From positions 1 to 64,000 of the forward strand of contig JAJRRO010000046.1 in NCBI GenBank assembly GCA_024279425.1: 64,000 bases of DNA, given 5' to 3'. The position numbers and the translations under genes were made by a program. The notes under the pieces were generated by a model, which saw only the letters and a program-made list of their open reading frames with translations, ran no database searches and was not told where the DNA came from. Source of the stretch: Bacteroidota bacterium. GTDB lineage: Bacteria > Bacteroidota > Bacteroidia > Flavobacteriales > Flavobacteriaceae. This document shows, piece by piece, positions 34,298 to 44,853 of the stretch; position 1 is the first letter of the stretch, and each line of letters begins with the position of its first letter.

Positions 34298-34828
34298 ATG
34301 CGTAAACTTAAGAATGAAGAATTGGACCGACTCGACGTTGAGCATTTTAAATTGGCCCAAAAAAGTCCGTTGATCATTGTCTTGGATAATATCCGAAGCC
34401 TTAATAATATCGGTTCGGTCTTTAGAACGGCCGATGCCTTTCTGATAGATAAAATCTACCTTTGTGGAATTACTGCAACCCCACCGCATAAGGATATTCG
34501 TAAGACCGCACTGGGGGCAACGGAGAGTGTGGATTGGGAATACCAAAAAGATACTTTGGCTTTGGTAGAGGAATTAAAATCCAAAGGACATGAAATAGTA
34601 TCCATTGAACAAGCGGAAAATGCCCAAATGTTGAATCAATTTGAAAGTGATAAATCAAAAAGTTACGTATTGGTTTTTGGCAACGAGGTTAAAGGAGTTT
34701 CGCAAGATGTGGTTAGTGCAAGCAACGCGGTTTTGGAGATTCCGCAATACGGTACCAAGCACTCTTTGAACGTTGCTGTAAGTGCCGGGGTAGTGGTTTG
34801 GGATCTTTGGTCAAAACTGAACAAATAA
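34298..34828 (+). CDS. TrmH/SpoU-family RNA 2'-O-methyltransferase
   Basis: 176 aa. The SPOUT trefoil-knot motifs are all present: IIVLDNIRSLNNIGSVFRTA (motif 1 with the catalytic Arg), VFGNEVKGVSQDV (motif 2) and IPQYGTKHSLNVAVSAGVVVWD (motif 3). A short N-terminal extension replaces the larger L30-like domain of rRNA-type members. It uses S-adenosylmethionine to methylate ribose in tRNA or rRNA; which RNA is unclear. It begins just beyond a palindromic repeat. Confidence 0.9.
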   Translation: MRKLKNEELDRLDVEHFKLAQKSPLIIVLDNIRSLNNIGSVFRTADAFLIDKIYLCGITATPPHKDIRKTALGATESVDWEYQKDTLALVEELKSKGHEIVSIEQAENAQMLNQFESDKSKSYVLVFGNEVKGVSQDVVSASNAVLEIPQYGTKHSLNVAVSAGVVVWDLWSKLNK

Positions 34829-34856
34829 AAAACCCTGATAGTTAAATCAGGGCCTT
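34829..34856 (-). terminator. Bidirectional terminator between convergent genes
   Basis: CCCTGAT (34833-34839) and ATCAGGG (34846-34852) form a hairpin. On the minus strand it is followed by TTTTTTATT, making it a strong terminator for folK-dNK; on the plus strand the tail CCTTTC is weaker. Confidence 0.75.
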
Positions 34857-34948
34857 TCAGATATATAGTTTGAGTTAGTTAGTTGCTTTTTCGAGGTGCT
34901 AATTAAGGAAAACATTAGATTCTACACAAGAAATATGTGAAATATTTC

Positions 34949-36094
34949 TTAAAAAGATAAGTTTAGAGCATAATTTTTAATCGTATCGATAACGGTATCA
35001 TAATCTTCATTTCGTGCGACAAAATCCAATTCACCAACATCGATAATCAACGTATTCTGTTCAGGATAACTTTTAAAAAAATTAAAATATCCTTTGTTGA
35101 TCCTGTTAAGGTAATCTGACTCAATGCCTTGTTCATAGGTTCTTCCACGCTTTTTTATATTTTCCAACAAACGCTCGGTAGATTGATACAGGTAAACATA
35201 AATATTAGGTTTCCTCACTTCTCGATACATCAAATTAAAAAGCTTGCGATATAGGTTGAATTCATCTTTTTGTAAAGTGACTTGGGCAAAAATGAGCGAT
35301 TTATAAATATCGTAGTCGCTGACCATAAAGTTCTTAAAAAGGTCAAATTGAGAGGTGTCATCGGTAAATTGTTGGTAGCGATCCGCTAAAAAAGACATTT
35401 CTAACGGAAATGCATAACGGCCTTGGTCCTCATAGAATTTGGGTAAAAAAGGGTTGTCCGCAAAGCGTTCCAAAACCAATTTTCCGTTATGCTCTTCAGC
35501 AATTCTTTTGGCCAAAGTCGTCTTACCCACTCCAATATTACCCTCAATGGCAATGAAATTAAGGTTCGAAAAAAGTTCTGTTTTCGTTTTGTATAACTTA
35601 TGTGTTGTTTCTTCGAGTTTACTTTCATCATTGCATTCCTGCAAAAGGTTCCTTGTATCTTTTTTGAGTATTGGATGATAAAACTGAGGAGCAATATCGG
35701 CCAGTGGTAAAAGAACAAACTTGCGTTCTTGCAATTTAGGATGGGGAATGGTCAGTTCATCGGAATGCAATACGACATTTTCATAGTACAATAGGTCAAT
35801 GTCAATACTGCGCGATTCATATCCACTTTCCTTGAACCGTTCCCGACCCAATTTTTTTTCGATTGAAAGTACTTTTTTTAAAACAATTTGGGGAGAAGAA
35901 CGTGTATCAAGTTCAATGCAGGCGTTTAAGAAATCATCGGCCTCGAAACCCCAGGAAGTACTTTGGTAAACCTTGGAAATGGATGGAATATCACCCACTT
36001 CCTTTCCAAGCATAAAAATGGCATCTTGTAGGTTTTGCAGCTTGTTGCCAAGATTACTGCCTATGGAAATATATACCTTTTTGAGTTCACCCAT
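34949..36094 (-). CDS. folK: Fusion of HPPK (FolK) and deoxynucleoside kinase
   Basis: 381 aa from ATG 36094 (MGELKKVYISIGSNLGNK); an upstream ATG at 36127 adds 11 residues. Residues about 5-155 are HPPK (GSNLGNK, then RSIDIDLLYY and IPHPKLQERKFVLLPL), which pyrophosphorylates hydroxymethyl-dihydropterin in folate synthesis. Residues about 178-381 are a deoxynucleoside kinase: P-loop IEGNIGVGKTT, ERFADNPFLPKFYED, the sugar-binding DR region FLADRYQQ and the lid KKRGRTYEQ. By recollection this fusion occurs in other flavobacteria. It links folate and dNTP supply in one polypeptide. Divergent from sppA. Confidence 0.92.
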   Translation of the reverse strand: MGELKKVYISIGSNLGNKLQNLQDAIFMLGKEVGDIPSISKVYQSTSWGFEADDFLNACIELDTRSSPQIVLKKVLSIEKKLGRERFKESGYESRSIDIDLLYYENVVLHSDELTIPHPKLQERKFVLLPLADIAPQFYHPILKKDTRNLLQECNDESKLEETTHKLYKTKTELFSNLNFIAIEGNIGVGKTTLAKRIAEEHNGKLVLERFADNPFLPKFYEDQGRYAFPLEMSFLADRYQQFTDDTSQFDLFKNFMVSDYDIYKSLIFAQVTLQKDEFNLYRKLFNLMYREVRKPNIYVYLYQSTERLLENIKKRGRTYEQGIESDYLNRINKGYFNFFKSYPEQNTLIIDVGELDFVARNEDYDTVIDTIKNYALNLSF

Positions 36095-36165
36095 AATATT
36101 GAAACAAAGTAAACAAAACAATTTCACTTTGGTTATCTTTGGTCGCTAATAATAATACGATTGGA

Positions 36166-37926
36166 ATGAACTTTTTGAGAAATCTCTTAGCGGCGATTAT
36201 TGGTAGTTTAACGGCTTTTGGGATTGTGTTTTTTATGTTCATGATTTTTGTAAGCTTGGTAAGCAGTTCAGAGGAAGGTGTGGTCATAAGCGATAATTCT
36301 ATTTTGGAATTACAGATACAACAGCCTATAAATGATTATGTGGGGACTGATGATGCGGACCCCTTTGCTGGCCTTTTCGGTCAGGCCAAAGGTTTGGACG
36401 AAATTGTTCATGCGATTCAGGTGGCCAAGAATGACAATGATATTGAAGGCATTAGCATCAATAATAACTTTATGATGGCAGGCTTGGCCCAGACCCAAGC
36501 TATTCGAAAAGCATTGGCCGACTTTAAGGAGGGTGGTAAGTTCATATACGCATATGCGGACTACTATATGCAAAAGGACTACTATTTGTCCAGTGTGGCA
36601 GATTCTGTTTTTTTGAATCCCGTTGGTGGAATGGATTTTAGAGGATTGTCAACCGAAGTGTTGTTTTACAAAGATCTGCAAGAAAAGACAGGAGTTAAAA
36701 TGGAAGTAATCCGCCATGGTAAATACAAAAGTGCGGTGGAACCATTTCTGGCCAATGAAATGAGTGATGCCAATAGGACCCAAATCAAGGAATTGCTAGG
36801 CTCGATATGGAACACTATAGTAACAGACATCTCTGAAGGTAGAAACATAAGCGAGCGGGATTTGAATGTTATTGCCGATACTCTGGGGGGGAGATCTCCT
36901 AAATATGCAAAGGCATCAGGATTGATTGATGATGTGTTGTTCTATGACCAGTATGAGGCAAAATTGAGGCAAGCCACTTCATTGGACCCAAGCGATGATA
37001 TCAACTATGTTACCTTGAGTGAATACACAAGACGATCAAACAGGAAGAGCATTCATAAAGGTAAGGATAAGATAGCCGTGGTTTTCGCCCAGGGTGAAAT
37101 CCTATATGGTGAAGGTAATCGGAATATTATTGGGCAAGGAATTATTACCAAGGCAATCAGAAAGGCACGTGACGACGAAAATGTAAAGGCCATAGTGCTA
37201 CGTGTCAACTCTCCGGGAGGGAGTGCCTTGACCTCTGATATTATTTGGAGAGAAGTCGAAATTGCTAAGGAAAAGAAACCAGTGGTTGTCTCAATGGGGA
37301 ATGTTGCCGCTTCTGGTGGATATTATATTGCTGCTGGGGCAGATAAAATCTTTGCGGAACCTACAACGATTACGGGTTCAATTGGTGTTTTTGGAACCAT
37401 ACCTAATATAAAAGGACTCTCAGATAATATGGGTATCAATGCGGAGCAAGTGGGGACGAATAAAAATTCAGTGGAGTATTCCCTATTTGAGCCCATGTCC
37501 GATACTTTTAGAAGTGTGATTCAAGAAAGTATTGAAGAAATTTATGAGACTTTCCTAGACCGTGTGGCACAAGGAAGGAACATAACCATAGCCCAGGCAG
37601 ATAGCCTAGCGCAAGGAAGGGTATGGAGCGGTGTGGATGCCAAAAAAATAGGATTGGTAGATGAATTGGGAAATTTGGATGATGCCATCACAGCAGCCGC
37701 AGGTCTGGCAGGGACTAAAAATTACAGTATAAAAAAATACCCTAAATATAAAACCGGGTTTGAAAAATTCATGGAGGATTTAGGAGGGGTAAAATCAAAA
37801 ATCGGGCAAGGCTTTATAAAGGAAGAGATCGGAGAAGAAACCTATGAAATATTAAAGCAGGTAAAATCAGCCATGAAACAAAAAGGGATTCAGGCAAGAA
37901 TGCCTTTTGTATTGGATATAAAATAA
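36166..37926 (+). CDS. sppA: Signal peptide peptidase SppA, 67K type
   Basis: 586 aa from ATG 36166 (MNFLRNLLAAIIG), preferred over upstream in-frame codons because the membrane anchor follows directly. One N-terminal TM helix anchors it to the inner membrane. The two tandem ClpP-like halves are visible: the N-terminal one carries the general base Lys in RHGKYKSAVEPF, the C-terminal one the nucleophile Ser in NVAASGGYYIAAGAD after LRVNSPGGSA. It degrades cleaved signal peptides in the membrane. TATCTTTG at 36134-36141 is a good -7 element. Confidence 0.95.
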   Translation: MNFLRNLLAAIIGSLTAFGIVFFMFMIFVSLVSSSEEGVVISDNSILELQIQQPINDYVGTDDADPFAGLFGQAKGLDEIVHAIQVAKNDNDIEGISINNNFMMAGLAQTQAIRKALADFKEGGKFIYAYADYYMQKDYYLSSVADSVFLNPVGGMDFRGLSTEVLFYKDLQEKTGVKMEVIRHGKYKSAVEPFLANEMSDANRTQIKELLGSIWNTIVTDISEGRNISERDLNVIADTLGGRSPKYAKASGLIDDVLFYDQYEAKLRQATSLDPSDDINYVTLSEYTRRSNRKSIHKGKDKIAVVFAQGEILYGEGNRNIIGQGIITKAIRKARDDENVKAIVLRVNSPGGSALTSDIIWREVEIAKEKKPVVVSMGNVAASGGYYIAAGADKIFAEPTTITGSIGVFGTIPNIKGLSDNMGINAEQVGTNKNSVEYSLFEPMSDTFRSVIQESIEEIYETFLDRVAQGRNITIAQADSLAQGRVWSGVDAKKIGLVDELGNLDDAITAAAGLAGTKNYSIKKYPKYKTGFEKFMEDLGGVKSKIGQGFIKEEIGEETYEILKQVKSAMKQKGIQARMPFVLDIK

Positions 37927-38143
37927 GATTTATTTAAATGAAAAAAGTTTAAAACCCCAATGTGTTGACAGACATTATTTTAACCTCCAAAGGTTTTGGG
38001 CCTATCAGGTTTTCAAAATAAAGTGATTGTACAACCTTGGATTATAAACGAGTAATTTTTATTATGTAATCAAATAAAAAACGCCTCGATAAATTCGAAG
38101 CATTTCTCTACATTTTTTCAAAATAGAAATTATTAGATTTTTT

Positions 38144-40249
38144 CTATTTGATCAAGTTTATTTCCACCCGCCTATTTTGTGCTCTGCCATCTTTGTACAT
38201 GTTTGTGGCAATAGGCTTGCTTTCTCCATATCCTATGGATGATAATCTAGAAGGATCGATCCCTTTTTCTATTAAAAAGTTTTTTACAGCGGCCGCTCTA
38301 GATTCAGACAGTTTTTGATTGTTGCCCACAGTTCCAATACTATCTGTATGTCCTTCTACCGTAAATTTGGCATTTGAGAACTCGTTTAAAATTTTTATTA
38401 TATCTAATAATGCATCTGTAGATTCTATTTTTATTGTTGCATTCCCAGAATTGAATAAAATGGTTTTGGCATACTCATTCAACGTTTTTTGAACAGTTTC
38501 CGTTACAACAGCTTCAATTTCCGGGCAACCTTTATTGACTACTGTGCCTATTTCTTGTGGGCATTCATCATCTTTATCGAGCACCCCGTCATTATCACTG
38601 TCTTTCCATGGGCAGCCGTTATTCTCTACAGGCCCTCCCTCTTGGGGGCAAGCATCGTCTTTATCTAAAATACGGTCACCGTCAGTATCTTCCCATGGGC
38701 AACCGTGGTTTTCCACTTCACCAGCCTCTTCCGGGCATCGGTCATCTTTGTCCAAAACAGTATCCCCATCGGTATCTGGCCAAGGACAGCCATTATTTTC
38801 TACAGGTCCTGGAATCTTTGGGCATTCATCCATTTTGTCCATTACCCCATCTTCATCCTTATCTTTAAACCTTGGTTGGTAAATTGGGATTTTCAAACCT
38901 GCATAGGCATCAGCAGAAGCCATTTCTTGATTTAGTAATGCAGATACAATAGAACCAGAACCTAAATATAAAGGTCCAAAACGTAATCCTGCACCCCATT
39001 TAAACCCTGCATTTTGAATTATGCTCAAAGGAGAATAAAAACTGAACCATTTGCTTTCAAACCTAGGGGTCAACGAGGTAATGTTCGCAATTTTATTGGT
39101 GTTTACTTTGTTGGATGTCAAGGCCAGGTCAGTATTTAAATTAATATAGAATTTACTGTTAAGGCTCCAATCCGCATTTAAATGTAAAGCAGTGGGAAGT
39201 ACAGAACTTACTGCATTTTCTGATGTTATTTCTGTATAGAGATTATTCAAAATATCATTAAAACTGTCCTCGTTCTCAAAGTTGTCCTCATTAATGGTAT
39301 TGGTAATGTCATAAACCGTTTCAGTACTTTCTTTATAGTTTATGCTGCCAATATCTGTAATGGATAAACCAAATTTAAGTGTATACTTGTTTTTGTTTTT
39401 ATATGGAATGGGATTCTCATCCTTATCGGCATAATGATATTCATCATATTTAGGCCTCCATTCATATACAAACCCAAGGTCAACTCCAAATCCTGTGGCA
39501 CCTTTAACGATTTCAAAATCCTCTATATTGTCTTCTAAGTTATTGCTGTACCCGTATGCTATTTCTCCTTGTGAGGCAATGCTTCCTGTTGTTTGTCCGC
39601 CACCAAGATCAGTGCCGTCGGCATCGTAGTCAATAATTACATTGTTTCCTGTAGTATAAGCATTGCCCAGTCCTTGTAGGTATTTTAAAGAAACACCTCC
39701 CTTTAGGAAGTGTTGATTGTTGTTGATCAGGTTTTTAGAAAAAGTCAGCCCAATTTCTGTCCATGAATTGGCATTTACATAAAAGTCGCCTTCATTTACA
39801 TTAAAATCAGAGTTTTCGTCCAGATCATCAATAAAATTGTCAATAGTGTTTCCGTTTATTTCGCTGATGTTATAAAAAACCCTTCCTCTAGAGAATAGGG
39901 CTATTGCCGTATTGGCATTTATATTGAACATAAAAGATGGCCCGAGAACATCTATATTGCCAAGAATATTATTGTTTGCGGTAGGAGATTTTATACCATG
40001 GATGTCAAAGTCATAATCACTGTTGGTCAGATCATTTAGTGCAACTTTGTAATAATCATTGGAAAGAAAAGCACTTACCCCTATAAGGTTTATTTCTGAT
40101 TTAAAACGGGAGTCAACAATGTTTGCGGGATTGGAAATTACTCCATGTACACCACTGTAGTTGTCCGTAAGGTATCCTAAGTAAGCTTGAGCCTTTACAG
40201 AGCACATGGTGCCAATTAGGCATAGTCCAAGAATTGATTTTTTTATCAT
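38144..40249 (-). CDS. OmpA-family outer-membrane protein with DUF5723 barrel and TSP3 repeats
   Basis: 701 aa. A signal peptide (ends CSVKAQA), a large beta-barrel part of the DUF5723 type (about residues 22-455), four thrombospondin type 3 repeats of 29 residues ([15 protein letters not shown]... GCPW, about 458-575, calcium binding) and a C-terminal OmpA peptidoglycan-binding domain ([22 protein letters not shown], then GYGESKP and RAQNRRVEI). The OmpA domain should tether the outer membrane to peptidoglycan. The ends converge with sppA across about 220 bp that hold only short imperfect hairpins. Confidence 0.9.
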   Translation of the reverse strand: MIKKSILGLCLIGTMCSVKAQAYLGYLTDNYSGVHGVISNPANIVDSRFKSEINLIGVSAFLSNDYYKVALNDLTNSDYDFDIHGIKSPTANNNILGNIDVLGPSFMFNINANTAIALFSRGRVFYNISEINGNTIDNFIDDLDENSDFNVNEGDFYVNANSWTEIGLTFSKNLINNNQHFLKGGVSLKYLQGLGNAYTTGNNVIIDYDADGTDLGGGQTTGSIASQGEIAYGYSNNLEDNIEDFEIVKGATGFGVDLGFVYEWRPKYDEYHYADKDENPIPYKNKNKYTLKFGLSITDIGSINYKESTETVYDITNTINEDNFENEDSFNDILNNLYTEITSENAVSSVLPTALHLNADWSLNSKFYINLNTDLALTSNKVNTNKIANITSLTPRFESKWFSFYSPLSIIQNAGFKWGAGLRFGPLYLGSGSIVSALLNQEMASADAYAGLKIPIYQPRFKDKDEDGVMDKMDECPKIPGPVENNGCPWPDTDGDTVLDKDDRCPEEAGEVENHGCPWEDTDGDRILDKDDACPQEGGPVENNGCPWKDSDNDGVLDKDDECPQEIGTVVNKGCPEIEAVVTETVQKTLNEYAKTILFNSGNATIKIESTDALLDIIKILNEFSNAKFTVEGHTDSIGTVGNNQKLSESRAAAVKNFLIEKGIDPSRLSSIGYGESKPIATNMYKDGRAQNRRVEINLIK

Positions 40250-40356
40250 CGTTTAAGAAATTGGTTATTTTTGTTTTTTAGTTTAATGTTTAAGAAGTGA
40301 TGATTCCTATAAAGAATATTTGTATGAACGAAATTATGGGTATTTAATTGTGATTT

Positions 40357-41094
40357 ATGAATGATTCTTTGATTAAGGAGCGGCTGTCTATGAATGACAA
40401 AAAACTTGCATTTAAAATATACTTATATCTAGGTGCAATGTTCATTACCTCCTTGGTAGTGTCCAATTTGATTTTTCAAAAATTCTTTTATTGGAACCCT
40501 TTCGGCGAGGTTGAGGTTTTTGGTGCTTCGCTGTTTGAGGTTTCTGTAGGTATTTTGCCCTATCCCATTACATTTTTGATTACCGATTTGATTTCGGAGA
40601 TTTTTGGTAAAAAGAAAGCCAATCAGATTGTTACCGCAGGTATTTTAGCTTCCTTCTTTTCAATGGGTATTGTGCTCTTGGCCGATTATGCGCCAGCTAT
40701 AGAAAACTCACCGGTAAACAATGAGGTCTTCAGTAAGGTATTTGCGCTATCACCCATCGCGGTTTTGGCTTCAATGCTGGCCTATCTGTTTGCTCAGTAT
40801 GTAGATATAGCCATTTATCATTTTTGGAAAAAAGTGACCCAGGGTAAACATCTGTGGTTGCGAAATAATTTTTCAACCTTTCTATCCCAATTCATAGATA
40901 CGTTTACTGTGGTGAGCCTTCTCTGTTTGTTCCAGGTGTTACCATGGAGCATGTTTTATGGTCTGGTGATCAGTGGATTTATTTTTAAAGTACTTGTTGC
41001 CTTTTTCGACACCCCTTTCCTTTATTTCTTCGTATATCTTCTAAGAAAACGGTTTGGTCTTAAACTTGGGGAGGAAATAAACTTGGAAGCATAA
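40357..41094 (+). CDS. Queuosine precursor transporter (YhhQ/VUT family)
   Basis: 245 aa; an ATG at 40390 (MNDKKLAFKIYLYLG) is an equally good start and would remove an 11-residue lead. Six hydrophobic helices and the family signature YPITFLITDLISEIFGKKKA, plus NNFSTFLSQFIDTFTV, identify the VUT_1 family. E. coli YhhQ imports queuosine precursors preQ0/preQ1. Inner membrane protein. Stands alone; divergent from the OmpA-type gene. Confidence 0.9.
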   Translation: MNDSLIKERLSMNDKKLAFKIYLYLGAMFITSLVVSNLIFQKFFYWNPFGEVEVFGASLFEVSVGILPYPITFLITDLISEIFGKKKANQIVTAGILASFFSMGIVLLADYAPAIENSPVNNEVFSKVFALSPIAVLASMLAYLFAQYVDIAIYHFWKKVTQGKHLWLRNNFSTFLSQFIDTFTVVSLLCLFQVLPWSMFYGLVISGFIFKVLVAFFDTPFLYFFVYLLRKRFGLKLGEEINLEA

Positions 41095-41251
41095 AATATT
41101 ACTTCTTTCCAAGAGTTATTATCGTAGATAATTGGTCATATACCATATGAAGAGAGCCATAGCAACTTTTTGATGCAGAATCAAGATGTTCAATAGCCTC
41201 CTTTTAGCTATCGGAAACATTTTACGGTTAAAAACAAATAAGTAGTAGCAG

Positions 41252-43987
41252 ATGAAGAAGAAAGTATTAAGAATCATTGGGGTTGTAGTATTGGTTTTCA
41301 TTGGGGTGATTATAGGTGCACCATTTCTATTGGAAACTAAAATCGGCGATATCCTAAAGAACACTGTGAACAATAATGTAAACGCTACGCTAGATTTTTC
41401 TGAAGCGAAATTAAGTTTAGTTCGAAGTTTCCCAACTGCTGAGGTTGAGCTTAAGGATGTGACATTTATAAATAAAGAACCTTTTGTTGGAGACACCCTT
41501 TTTGCTTCAAACAGAATCGAATTGAAAATGGGTATTGGTGAACTTTTTAAAAGCTCTGGAGAATCAATTGCAATAAAATCCCTTTGGGTAGATGGAGCGC
41601 AATTGAATATTAAGATTGATAAAGAAGGGAACGCATCATACGACATAGGAAATCAAACCGATGTAGTTTCAGAAAATGAAGGAAATCCTGAAGGTTTTAG
41701 GCTCGATTTACAATCGTATAAAATCAGCGATTCCAAAATAATATATGAAGATTTGACCAACGGAACCAAGTTGATGGTTGCAGATCTTGAGCATAAAGGG
41801 AATGGTGACCTTTCATTGGCGAAATTAGAGCTTGAAACAAATACCGAAGCCTTGGTTTCGTTCGAAATGGACAGTACCAAATACCTAAACGGAAATACGA
41901 TAAAACTGGACGCCGTAATCGGAATTGATTTAGAAGAAAATAGATATACCTTTTTAAAGAATGAAGCCATAGTAAACCAATTGCCTTTGGTTTTTGAAGG
42001 TTTTGTGAAAGTTAACCAAGAGAATCAGGAGATTGATATCAATTTTAAAACCCCATCCTCTGATTTTAAGAATTTCCTAGCCTTGATTCCAGAAACATAT
42101 TCAAAAAATATTGAAAATGTGCAGACTACCGGAGAGTGTTTGGTCAAAGGAGAATTCAAGGGTATTGTTGATGAACAGCATATTCCTAAATTCAAGATAG
42201 ACATACAATCAAATAATGCTTCTTTCAAGTATCCAGACTTGCCCAAAACGGTACGGAATATTTATTTGGATTTAGGACTGCATAATGCAACGGGAATTTC
42301 CGAGGACACCTACATTTTAATACATAAGGCTTCCTTTATGATAGATGATGATAAATTCAATCTTACTTCGAAAATCACAGATCTTTTGGGGAATACAAGA
42401 TTCAATGGCCATTTAGATGGTATTTTGGATTTGGCCAAACTATCAAATGCGTATCCTATGTCTGAAGATATGAAGCTTTCAGGAATACTGAATGCTGATG
42501 TGACTGTCGCTTTTGATATGGCTTCAATAGAGAATAAGAGATATGAAAATACCAAAACATCGGGTAAATTCAATATCAATGATTTTGAGTATAAATCCTC
42601 AGAAATTCGAAACCCTGTTAAAATCAAGACTACGACAATGACCTTCAATCCGTCTACAGTGACTTTGAACGAACTGCAGGGAACCATCGGACAAACCGAT
42701 TTCAAGGCAACAGGAACAATTGATAATCTTTTGGGTTTTATGTTTAATGATGAAAAAGTTAAAGGCAATTTTAACCTAATATCAGACACCTTTGCCGTTG
42801 ATGATTTTATGAATGATGAAGTAGTCGCCGATTCAGATGGTGGCCCTGCCGCGGAGGAACAATTGAAAATCCCTTCATTTTTGGATTGTAACATAAATGC
42901 CGCCGCTGGTACTGTAATTTATGACAATCTTAATTTAAAGGATGTGAAGGGTAATCTAAGGATCGTTGATGAAAAAGCAATATTGACAAACATGACTTCC
43001 TTATTGTTCAATGGTAGGGTCTCCTTTAATGGAGAAGTTTCCACAAAAGAAGATGCCCCATCTTTTACAATGAAATTGGGTATGGATCAATTAGGAATTG
43101 ATGAGAGTTTCAAGTCATTGGAATTGTTCAAGGTTTTGGCCCCAGTTGCAAGTGCCTTACAAGGAAAATTGAATTCGGATATTGAATTATCCGGAAACTT
43201 AAACGACGATTTCACCCTCGATCTAAGTACGATTACCGGTAAGGTTTTGGCAGAATTATTGTCAACCCAAATACATGTAAACCAAGCCAAGGTGCTTTCT
43301 GCAATTGGTGGTAAGCTTGACTTTATCGATTTGGACAAACTCGATTTAAAGGGATTAAAAACGGCTTTGTCCTTTGAGAATGGAACAGTAAAGGTGAAGC
43401 CCTTTGCGATTCAATATCAAGATATTTCAATCAATGTGGACGGTAGCCACACTTTCGATAAAAAATTAAATTATAAAGCAACTTTGGATGTCCCTGCCAA
43501 ATATTTGGGCGGCGAGGTAAATACCCTCATCGCTAAAATTGAAGAAAAAGAACTTGAAAATTTAACAATACCCGTCATTGCTAGTATTGGTGGGGATTAT
43601 AACAGTCCAGATGTGAATACTGACTTGATATCGGGAGTTAAACTATTGACTAACAGATTGATTGAAATACAAAAACAAAAATTAATAAACAAGGGGAAGA
43701 GCAAAGCGGACGATTTGTTGAGAGATATTTTTTCGGGGAATTCTTCTAAGAAAGATTCAACCTTAACATCTCAGGAAAACACAGAAAAAGAGGATTTAAA
43801 AGGCACCTTGGGTAATGTTTTGGGAGGCACTGAACAGGCAAAGGATTCGATTTCCAAGGAAACGGATACGACAAACCTACAGAAAACAGACCCAATTAAG
43901 GAGGCGGCCAAAAATGTTTTAGGTGGATTGTTAGGTAGAAAAAAGAAAAAAGATACTACTAGGGCGGAGAGCGATTCCATTAATTGA
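41252..43987 (+). CDS. AsmA-like envelope protein
   Basis: 911 aa. An N-terminal TM helix (RIIGVVVLVFIGVIIGAPFLL), then a long beta-rich periplasmic body with AsmA hallmarks (LVRSFPTAEVELKDVTF near the N-terminus and an AsmA-type repeat near residues 620-800: GTVKVKPFAIQYQDISINVD). It ends in a Lys/Glu/Asp-rich tail (residues 830-911). Members of this superfamily form hydrophobic grooves for lipid transport between membranes in proteobacteria; the same role here is inference. Overlaps the end of the convergent DUF2797 gene by 8 bp. Confidence 0.88.
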   Translation: MKKKVLRIIGVVVLVFIGVIIGAPFLLETKIGDILKNTVNNNVNATLDFSEAKLSLVRSFPTAEVELKDVTFINKEPFVGDTLFASNRIELKMGIGELFKSSGESIAIKSLWVDGAQLNIKIDKEGNASYDIGNQTDVVSENEGNPEGFRLDLQSYKISDSKIIYEDLTNGTKLMVADLEHKGNGDLSLAKLELETNTEALVSFEMDSTKYLNGNTIKLDAVIGIDLEENRYTFLKNEAIVNQLPLVFEGFVKVNQENQEIDINFKTPSSDFKNFLALIPETYSKNIENVQTTGECLVKGEFKGIVDEQHIPKFKIDIQSNNASFKYPDLPKTVRNIYLDLGLHNATGISEDTYILIHKASFMIDDDKFNLTSKITDLLGNTRFNGHLDGILDLAKLSNAYPMSEDMKLSGILNADVTVAFDMASIENKRYENTKTSGKFNINDFEYKSSEIRNPVKIKTTTMTFNPSTVTLNELQGTIGQTDFKATGTIDNLLGFMFNDEKVKGNFNLISDTFAVDDFMNDEVVADSDGGPAAEEQLKIPSFLDCNINAAAGTVIYDNLNLKDVKGNLRIVDEKAILTNMTSLLFNGRVSFNGEVSTKEDAPSFTMKLGMDQLGIDESFKSLELFKVLAPVASALQGKLNSDIELSGNLNDDFTLDLSTITGKVLAELLSTQIHVNQAKVLSAIGGKLDFIDLDKLDLKGLKTALSFENGTVKVKPFAIQYQDISINVDGSHTFDKKLNYKATLDVPAKYLGGEVNTLIAKIEEKELENLTIPVIASIGGDYNSPDVNTDLISGVKLLTNRLIEIQKQKLINKGKSKADDLLRDIFSGNSSKKDSTLTSQENTEKEDLKGTLGNVLGGTEQAKDSISKETDTTNLQKTDPIKEAAKNVLGGLLGRKKKKDTTRAESDSIN

Positions 43988-44774
43988 TTCCAAGGGAAAC
44001 ATAATAGCCTTCATTGCCGCGAACATTGAAAACGGTATTGTCCTCAAAAATCAGGTATTGCCCTTTAATTCCCTTTAAAATTCCTTTAAAGCTAGGCGTT
44101 TTACTTAGGTTAAGGCTTTTTACTTTTTCAGGATACCTAAGTACTGGGAATTCTAAATGGGTCTCATTGTTATTATCTATAAAATATGCTTTTGCTTCAT
44201 CGGGAATGTATTGCTTTAGTTTACTTCGCCATTCCATTAGGTTTTTATCGTCAACATCATTGGTAAGCATTTTACGCCAATTGGTTTTGTCCCCAACATG
44301 GTCTTTCAAGGCCACCTCAGTGATTCCAGCTAAATACCTATTGGGTACTTCTACAATTTCAATGGCTTCATGGGCTCCTTGGTCAATCCATCTTGTAGGC
44401 ACTTGTGATTTGCGTGTAACACCTACTTTTATATTACTGGAATTTGCCAAATACACGATATGGGGTTGTAATTGAACCTTTTTTTCATAGGCCAAATCAC
44501 GATCCTCCTTATCTATATGTGCCGTACTTAATTCTGGACGCATAATCCAATCACCAGCAGACGGAGTTTCGTAGAAACAAGTCTTGCAGAACCCTTGTCG
44601 GTATATAGGCCTGTCCTGGCCACAGTTTAAACATTGGTATTTTACAAAATCAATTTGCAATTGCCTTCCAAGAATTTGATTTAGATTTAAAAAATCATTT
44701 TCAAAAACCATATAATATTGAATGGGCCGGCCCATTTCGCTTTGCATTTTTCGCAATACACCTTCGTATGTCAT
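43980..44774 (-). CDS. DUF2797 zinc-binding protein
   Basis: 264 aa from ATG 44774 (MTYEGVLRKMQSEMGRP). The frame runs on to 44879 but that would overlap the divergent GH3 gene. It has a four-Cys zinc knuckle (CLNCGQDRPIYRQGFCKTC at about residues 50-68), then IVYLANSSNIKVGVTRKSQVPTRWIDQGA, a GIY-YIG-like stretch, and a beta-rich C-terminus. This is the DUF2797 pattern. Function unknown; nucleic-acid binding is a reasonable guess. Confidence 0.85.
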   Translation of the reverse strand: MTYEGVLRKMQSEMGRPIQYYMVFENDFLNLNQILGRQLQIDFVKYQCLNCGQDRPIYRQGFCKTCFYETPSAGDWIMRPELSTAHIDKEDRDLAYEKKVQLQPHIVYLANSSNIKVGVTRKSQVPTRWIDQGAHEAIEIVEVPNRYLAGITEVALKDHVGDKTNWRKMLTNDVDDKNLMEWRSKLKQYIPDEAKAYFIDNNNETHLEFPVLRYPEKVKSLNLSKTPSFKGILKGIKGQYLIFEDNTVFNVRGNEGYYVSLGIN

Positions 44775-44853
44775 AAAAGAAATTCTAATTGGATGATCTA
44801 TTTGAAAATGATAACTATATAAGCTATTTTTAGCTTGATAAAGATACCTAAAA

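Noticed and set aside
38530-38935. Several plus-strand frames opposite the OmpA-family gene
   Set aside because: They are antisense translations of the repetitive TSP3 segment, with Ser/Pro/His-rich low-complexity products and no start context.
41190-41225. CTCCTTTTAGCTATCGGAAAC as a further copy of the TCCCGATAGCTATCGGGA palindrome
   Set aside because: Only the right half matches; the left arm is lost, so chance similarity cannot be excluded.
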